NCBI GenBank assembly: GCA_905215155.1
Contig: CAJMPJ010000029.1
Location: forward strand, 1-45,834
DNA: 45,834 nucleotides
Direction of reading: 5' to 3'
Source of the DNA: an uncultured bacterium
GTDB lineage: Bacteria > Bacillota > Clostridia > Lachnospirales > Lachnospiraceae
Below the pieces are notes generated by a model that was given only the letters and a program-made list of their open reading frames with translations, did not search any database and was not told the origin of the DNA. Position numbers and translations under genes: made by a program. This document shows positions 43,062-45,834 of this stretch, piece after piece; positions within the stretch are counted from its first letter, which is position 1, and the number at the start of each line of letters is the position of its first letter.

Positions 43062-44521
43062 GAAATTGTATCCTTTCTAAAAGGCTTCCATTTCTCCTTT
43101 AAAAACCGAGACACCAGATTTTTGAACCCATCCATAAATTTCTCAATTCCTGGTATTATCACTTTTTTCTCTTCCAGGATCATGGCTGTCAGTGCTTTGT
43201 AAAACATCTCTGACTCTTTATTCAAGGTAAATGGGTCCGGATAATAAGGTGCCCGGAAGCATCGGGAAGCAAGTACTCCTTCCGGCAAATGAATCTTGTC
43301 CCCCAAAACTGCATGGTTATAGACAATTCCATAAGGCACACCTTTGCAAACGGCCTTACTTGCTGCCTGTTCCGATTGAATTCTGCTCCAGGGACTTCCG
43401 TCACACACCAGGAGCACTACATCAGATTTCTCCGAAAAGGCCCTCTCCCCGTGGTTTCCGTAATCCTTGATTCTTACTGTAACAGGAGGATCTTTTAACT
43501 TCACTCCCTGGCCGTAAAAAGGTTTCCAAACAAAACTGCGGTAGCGCAAAAGGCCGTATTGGTCCCGCTTCACACCTGCATAGTCTGAAAGCCCGGCTCC
43601 CATGCCGGAATCATGTTTTTCTTCAAATAAGTTGGGATATCCTTGATTTCTAAGATAGACGGACAGGCCGACGGCAATATGAGTCGTTCCGGCCCCTGAT
43701 TTGCTCCCGAACAGAGCGATGGTAAGAGATGATGATTGCAGACGGTCTTTTGCAGCCGTTCCCATCGTATGAAGCTGTATCAGCCTTTCCCCCAGCTCCT
43801 GTGCCGATGAATAACGTTCTTCTTTTTCTTCTTTGATACACCCTTTGATGACCGAGGACAGACCGGTATCCATAAACCGGTCCGGCTTGTAAGGCAGACT
43901 GGGAAATGTTCCTGTATATAAATAATGGAGGATCGCACCAATGGCATAGATGTCTGTTCTCTCATCAAGGATTCCGTCTTTTCTATACTGCTCCGGCGCC
44001 GCACAGCCAACGGTTCCATACCGTTCTCCAGGTATATTTGCCTCGTCCAAGGACGCAGCAAGGCCAAAGTCGATAAGCTTTACGGTATCGTGACACAGTA
44101 ACAGGTTCTTGGGCTGTAAATCCAAATGTAATATGGGATTTGATCCTGCAGAATGCAGGTAATGAATGATGTTTGTCAACTGAATTCCATACAATATGGT
44201 CAGTTCTTTAGACAAGTGGCCCTGTCTTTTTACAAGGTCAAATAAAGATTCTCCTTCCAGATACTCTTCGATTAAATAACTATAAATTTCGTCTTCTTCT
44301 ACGTCATAAACAATGGGAATTCCGGGATAGCGAAGCTCCTTTAGAACAAGTGCTTCCTTTCTGAAACGATGGTAATTAAGAAAGCTTTTGGGTACCCGCT
44401 TGATCGCACGGTATTCCTCAAGCTCAAGATGAACCGCCAGAAAGACTGTACCTGCCCGACCGGTTCCCAAGATGCCGCATATCTGATATTTACCAAACAG
44501 AACGGCGCTGATTAAAGCCAC
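43058..44521 (-). CDS. Serine/threonine protein kinase fused to a CpaE/TadZ-like P-loop domain
   Basis: This is a 487-residue cytosolic fusion. The N-terminal kinase (about 10-250) has glycine loop GTGRAGTV (19-26), Lys 41 in YRAIKR, catalytic loop HLDLQPKN (132-139; Asp 134 kept, HRD arginine replaced by Leu), LIDFG with Asp 151, and GTVGCAAPEQY. The C-terminal part (about 265-430) is a P-loop domain, ALFGSKSGAGTTHIAV, close to the KGGxGTT loop of CpaE/TadZ proteins, with Walker-B-like VVLLVCDGS. No PASTA or membrane segment is seen. The only in-frame start is a GTG directly against the AAGGAG site. It heads a probable operon with the degenerate P-loop paralogue. Confidence 0.85.
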   Translation of the reverse strand: MALISAVLFGKYQICGILGTGRAGTVFLAVHLELEEYRAIKRVPKSFLNYHRFRKEALVLKELRYPGIPIVYDVEEDEIYSYLIEEYLEGESLFDLVKRQGHLSKELTILYGIQLTNIIHYLHSAGSNPILHLDLQPKNLLLCHDTVKLIDFGLAASLDEANIPGERYGTVGCAAPEQYRKDGILDERTDIYAIGAILHYLYTGTFPSLPYKPDRFMDTGLSSVIKGCIKEEKEERYSSAQELGERLIQLHTMGTAAKDRLQSSSLTIALFGSKSGAGTTHIAVGLSVYLRNQGYPNLFEEKHDSGMGAGLSDYAGVKRDQYGLLRYRSFVWKPFYGQGVKLKDPPVTVRIKDYGNHGERAFSEKSDVVLLVCDGSPWSRIQSEQAASKAVCKGVPYGIVYNHAVLGDKIHLPEGVLASRCFRAPYYPDPFTLNKESEMFYKALTAMILEEKKVIIPGIEKFMDGFKNLVSRFLKEKWKPFRKDTIS

Positions 44522-44857
44522 CTCCTTTTTGCCTGTCCAATATCATCTCTTGAAATACATTCTAATCCATTCTTTCTGTTTTATCAACTGTTTTATTTAT
44601 TTTTTATGGGAGAACCGGATATAACAACATTATGGAGGTTTCATCAAAAACCATTTTACGGAATCAATCCAGACAAAAGACGTTTCCTTTTCTATCCTGA
44701 ATAGTTCAGATATCAAATGGTCACCATATGCAAGGCAATCGGAGTTAAGTTCATCTGTATTTATGAAATCCGTACCAACCATGATTCCATGCTCACAGAC
44801 AGGAAAGCTGCACCGAAATTACAGAAAATAATAATATATTGGTAACAAAGCAAAAAT
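44522..44857. other. Divergent intergenic region between the kinase cluster and mecA
   Basis: This region is gene-free by my reading. It should hold the minus-strand promoter of the kinase gene. A short plus-strand frame from ATG 44632 (23 codons) has no ribosome site. A terminator-like hairpin follows at 44858. Confidence 0.35.
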
Positions 44858-44901
44858 AAAACCGGAAATTCCCACGAATTACATAGGATACCCGGTTTTT
44901 T
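44858..44901. terminator. Orphan terminator-like hairpin upstream of mecA
   Basis: AAAACCGG (44858-44865) pairs with CCGGTTTT (44892-44899), followed by T through 44901 and preceded by an A-rich tract, so it could act in both directions. No known gene ends here: the kinase gene runs away to the left and mecA starts to the right. Confidence 0.45.
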
Positions 44902-44943
44902 GCATATAAACCTTAAATTTATATAAACTTTTTCACATAGTAA

Positions 44944-44973
44944 TTGCTTTTTCACTATATTATATAGTATAGT
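44944..44973 (+). promoter_or_regulatory. Candidate mecA promoter with an overlapping 15-bp palindrome
   Basis: TTGCTT (44944-44949) and TATAGT (44968-44973) are 18 bp apart. A perfect palindrome ACTATATTATATAGT fills 44954-44968 between the boxes, an unusual place for a chance palindrome and a plausible repressor site. An alternative reading uses TTCACA and TATATT further upstream. Confidence 0.4.
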
Positions 44974-45031
44974 TATGTTGAGGAAGTATGTAATATTATT
45001 CACCATTTTTAAAAGAACAGGAAGTGATCCT

Positions 45032-45751
45032 ATGAAGATAGAACGTATCAATGAAAATCAGATCCGTTGTACGCTTACCAGCTTTGATTTAAGTGTCAGA
45101 AACCTTAATTTAGGCGAGCTTGCTTACGGCAGTGAAAAAGCCCGCAACCTGTTCCGCGAGATGATTCAGAAAGCCTCTAACGAAGTGGGATTTGAAGCAG
45201 AAGACATTCCTCTCATGGTAGAAGCAATTCCGTTATCCAACGAAAGTGTGATGTTAGTCATTACGAAGATCGACGATCCGGAAGAATTAGATACAAGGTT
45301 TGCTAAATTTTCACCATCAACCGACGAAGACTTGGATTCAATGCCAGGAGATCTGGCAAACGAACTTTTGGAAGGTGCTGACGGTCTGTTAAGCCTGTTA
45401 GGAATAGACAAAAAAGACGAACCGGAAGCCGAAAAACCAAAAGAACCGTCAAACGCTTCCTCTATAAGAATCTACTGTTTTCAAAGCTTAGATCAGATAT
45501 CGGATGCTGCAAGGACCATCGGACAGGTTTACGATGGCGAGAATACATTATATAAAAAACCAGATTCCAGGCAGTACTACCTGGTGATCCGCAACACCCC
45601 TGACAAATCTCTGGATTTCAGCCGGGTCTGCAACCTGCTTGCAGAGTACGGTTCCAAGGTCCGTCATGATTACGCTTCTGAAGCGTACTACAAGGAACAT
45701 TACGAGGTCCTGATTGAAGGCCATGCCCTTCAGTCTCTGTCCAAACTTTAA
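45032..45751 (+). CDS. mecA: Adaptor protein MecA
   Basis: MecA is the adaptor that delivers substrates such as ComK to the ClpC unfoldase. The 239-residue frame starts at ATG 45032 with AGGAAGTG just upstream; an in-frame ATG at 44975 is less likely. The N-terminal substrate-binding domain begins MKIERINENQIRCTLTSFDL, an acidic linker (about 85-140) includes DELEEL-like TDEDLDSMPGDLANEL and EEPK-rich sequence, and the C-terminal ClpC-binding domain (about 145-235) has IRIYCFQSLDQISDAARTIG and LAEYG. The gene is monocistronic; a mobile-element-like hairpin follows after about 35 bp. Confidence 0.92.
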   Translation: MKIERINENQIRCTLTSFDLSVRNLNLGELAYGSEKARNLFREMIQKASNEVGFEAEDIPLMVEAIPLSNESVMLVITKIDDPEELDTRFAKFSPSTDEDLDSMPGDLANELLEGADGLLSLLGIDKKDEPEAEKPKEPSNASSIRIYCFQSLDQISDAARTIGQVYDGENTLYKKPDSRQYYLVIRNTPDKSLDFSRVCNLLAEYGSKVRHDYASEAYYKEHYEVLIEGHALQSLSKL

Positions 45752-45784
45752 TCCGTTCCTTTGTTCATAGTACTTCATCACAGT

Positions 45785-45834
45785 CAAGACCACCCGTAAA
45801 ACGGGTGGCTTGTGAAAAGGGTATAACCCTTTGA
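45785..45834. mobile_element. Probable IS200/IS605-type end: bulged hairpin followed by a second palindrome
   Basis: CCACCCGT (45790-45797) pairs with ACGGGTGG (45801-45808) around AAA. It is extended by CAAG/CTTG (45785-45788/45809-45812) with a bulged A, the imperfect hairpin typical of IS200/IS605 ends recognised by Y1 transposases. A second palindrome AAAGGGT (45816-45822)/ACCCTTT (45826-45832) follows. No T-run is present, so a mecA terminator is less likely. The element would continue past the right edge. Confidence 0.5.

Noticed and set aside
42111..44521. A complete Tad/Flp pilus locus
   Set aside because: Only CpaE/TadZ-like P-loop domains are present. No CpaF-type ATPase, TadB/TadC membrane proteins, prepilin or peptidase is seen in the window.
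1..45834. CRISPR arrays, tRNA or rRNA genes, prophage
   Set aside because: No regularly spaced direct repeats, no tRNA cloverleaf that I could recognise, no rRNA-like block and no phage structural genes were found on reading through both strands.

Overview
The window looks like a chromosomal segment of a low-to-mid GC Firmicute, most likely a Lachnospiraceae / Clostridium cluster XIVa type organism (Lacrimispora-like). This rests on gene content (MutS2, YhaM, MecA, VanW, DUF4080 radical SAM, AsnA, mmsA/mmsB/chvE sugar transporter), strong AGGAGG-type ribosome binding sites, frequent GTG/TTG starts and A/T-rich intergenic DNA. I saw no rRNA, tRNA, CRISPR array or prophage.

Layout. 1-916: gene-free; it holds a decayed insertion-sequence-like end (18-bp inverted repeat at 89-106/486-503) and then the promoter and a DtxR/Fur-like operator of an iron-siderophore ABC importer (917-4789, four genes, closed by a bidirectional terminator). 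4921-6492 (minus): a pRiA4b-like/SEC-C protein. 6763-11258: a phosphate regulon unit, with three PhoP-type repeats followed by pstS-pstC-pstA-pstB-phoU, a hairpin after pstS and a compound terminator after phoU. 11420-15579 (minus): a response regulator, a large multi-membrane-segment histidine kinase and nagA. 15898-18199 (minus): an HtrA-like protein that has lost all three catalytic residues, followed by the YhaM exoribonuclease. 18344-22998 (plus): mutS2, a second response regulator and its histidine kinase. 23006-24367 (minus): a PIN-PhoH protein. 24600-28520 (minus): chvE-mmsA-mmsB monosaccharide importer.

38097 down to 28951 (minus) is a tightly packed run of eleven genes: tsaC/sua5, comEB-type deaminase, DUF4080 radical SAM, nth, DEDDh exonuclease, a 37-residue membrane peptide, VanW, an AIR-synthase-like C-terminal-domain protein, an Lrp regulator, an aminotransferase and trmL, ending at a strong terminator. 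asnA (plus) diverges from it. 39416-44521 (minus) carries an amidase, a GH18/SH3 protein, a small charged protein, a degenerate P-loop protein and a Ser/Thr kinase fused to a CpaE/TadZ-like P-loop domain. mecA (plus) closes the window, followed by a hairpin typical of an IS200/IS605 end.

The least familiar part is the kinase/P-loop cluster at 42.1-44.5 kb: a cytosolic kinase fused to a CpaE-like domain whose P-loop lysine is missing, translationally coupled to a more degenerate paralogue of that domain, upstream of cell-wall hydrolases and with no pilus genes in view. The other notable items are the HtrA pseudoprotease, the free-standing PurM/HypE C-terminal domain, and the 37-residue membrane peptide inside the housekeeping operon.
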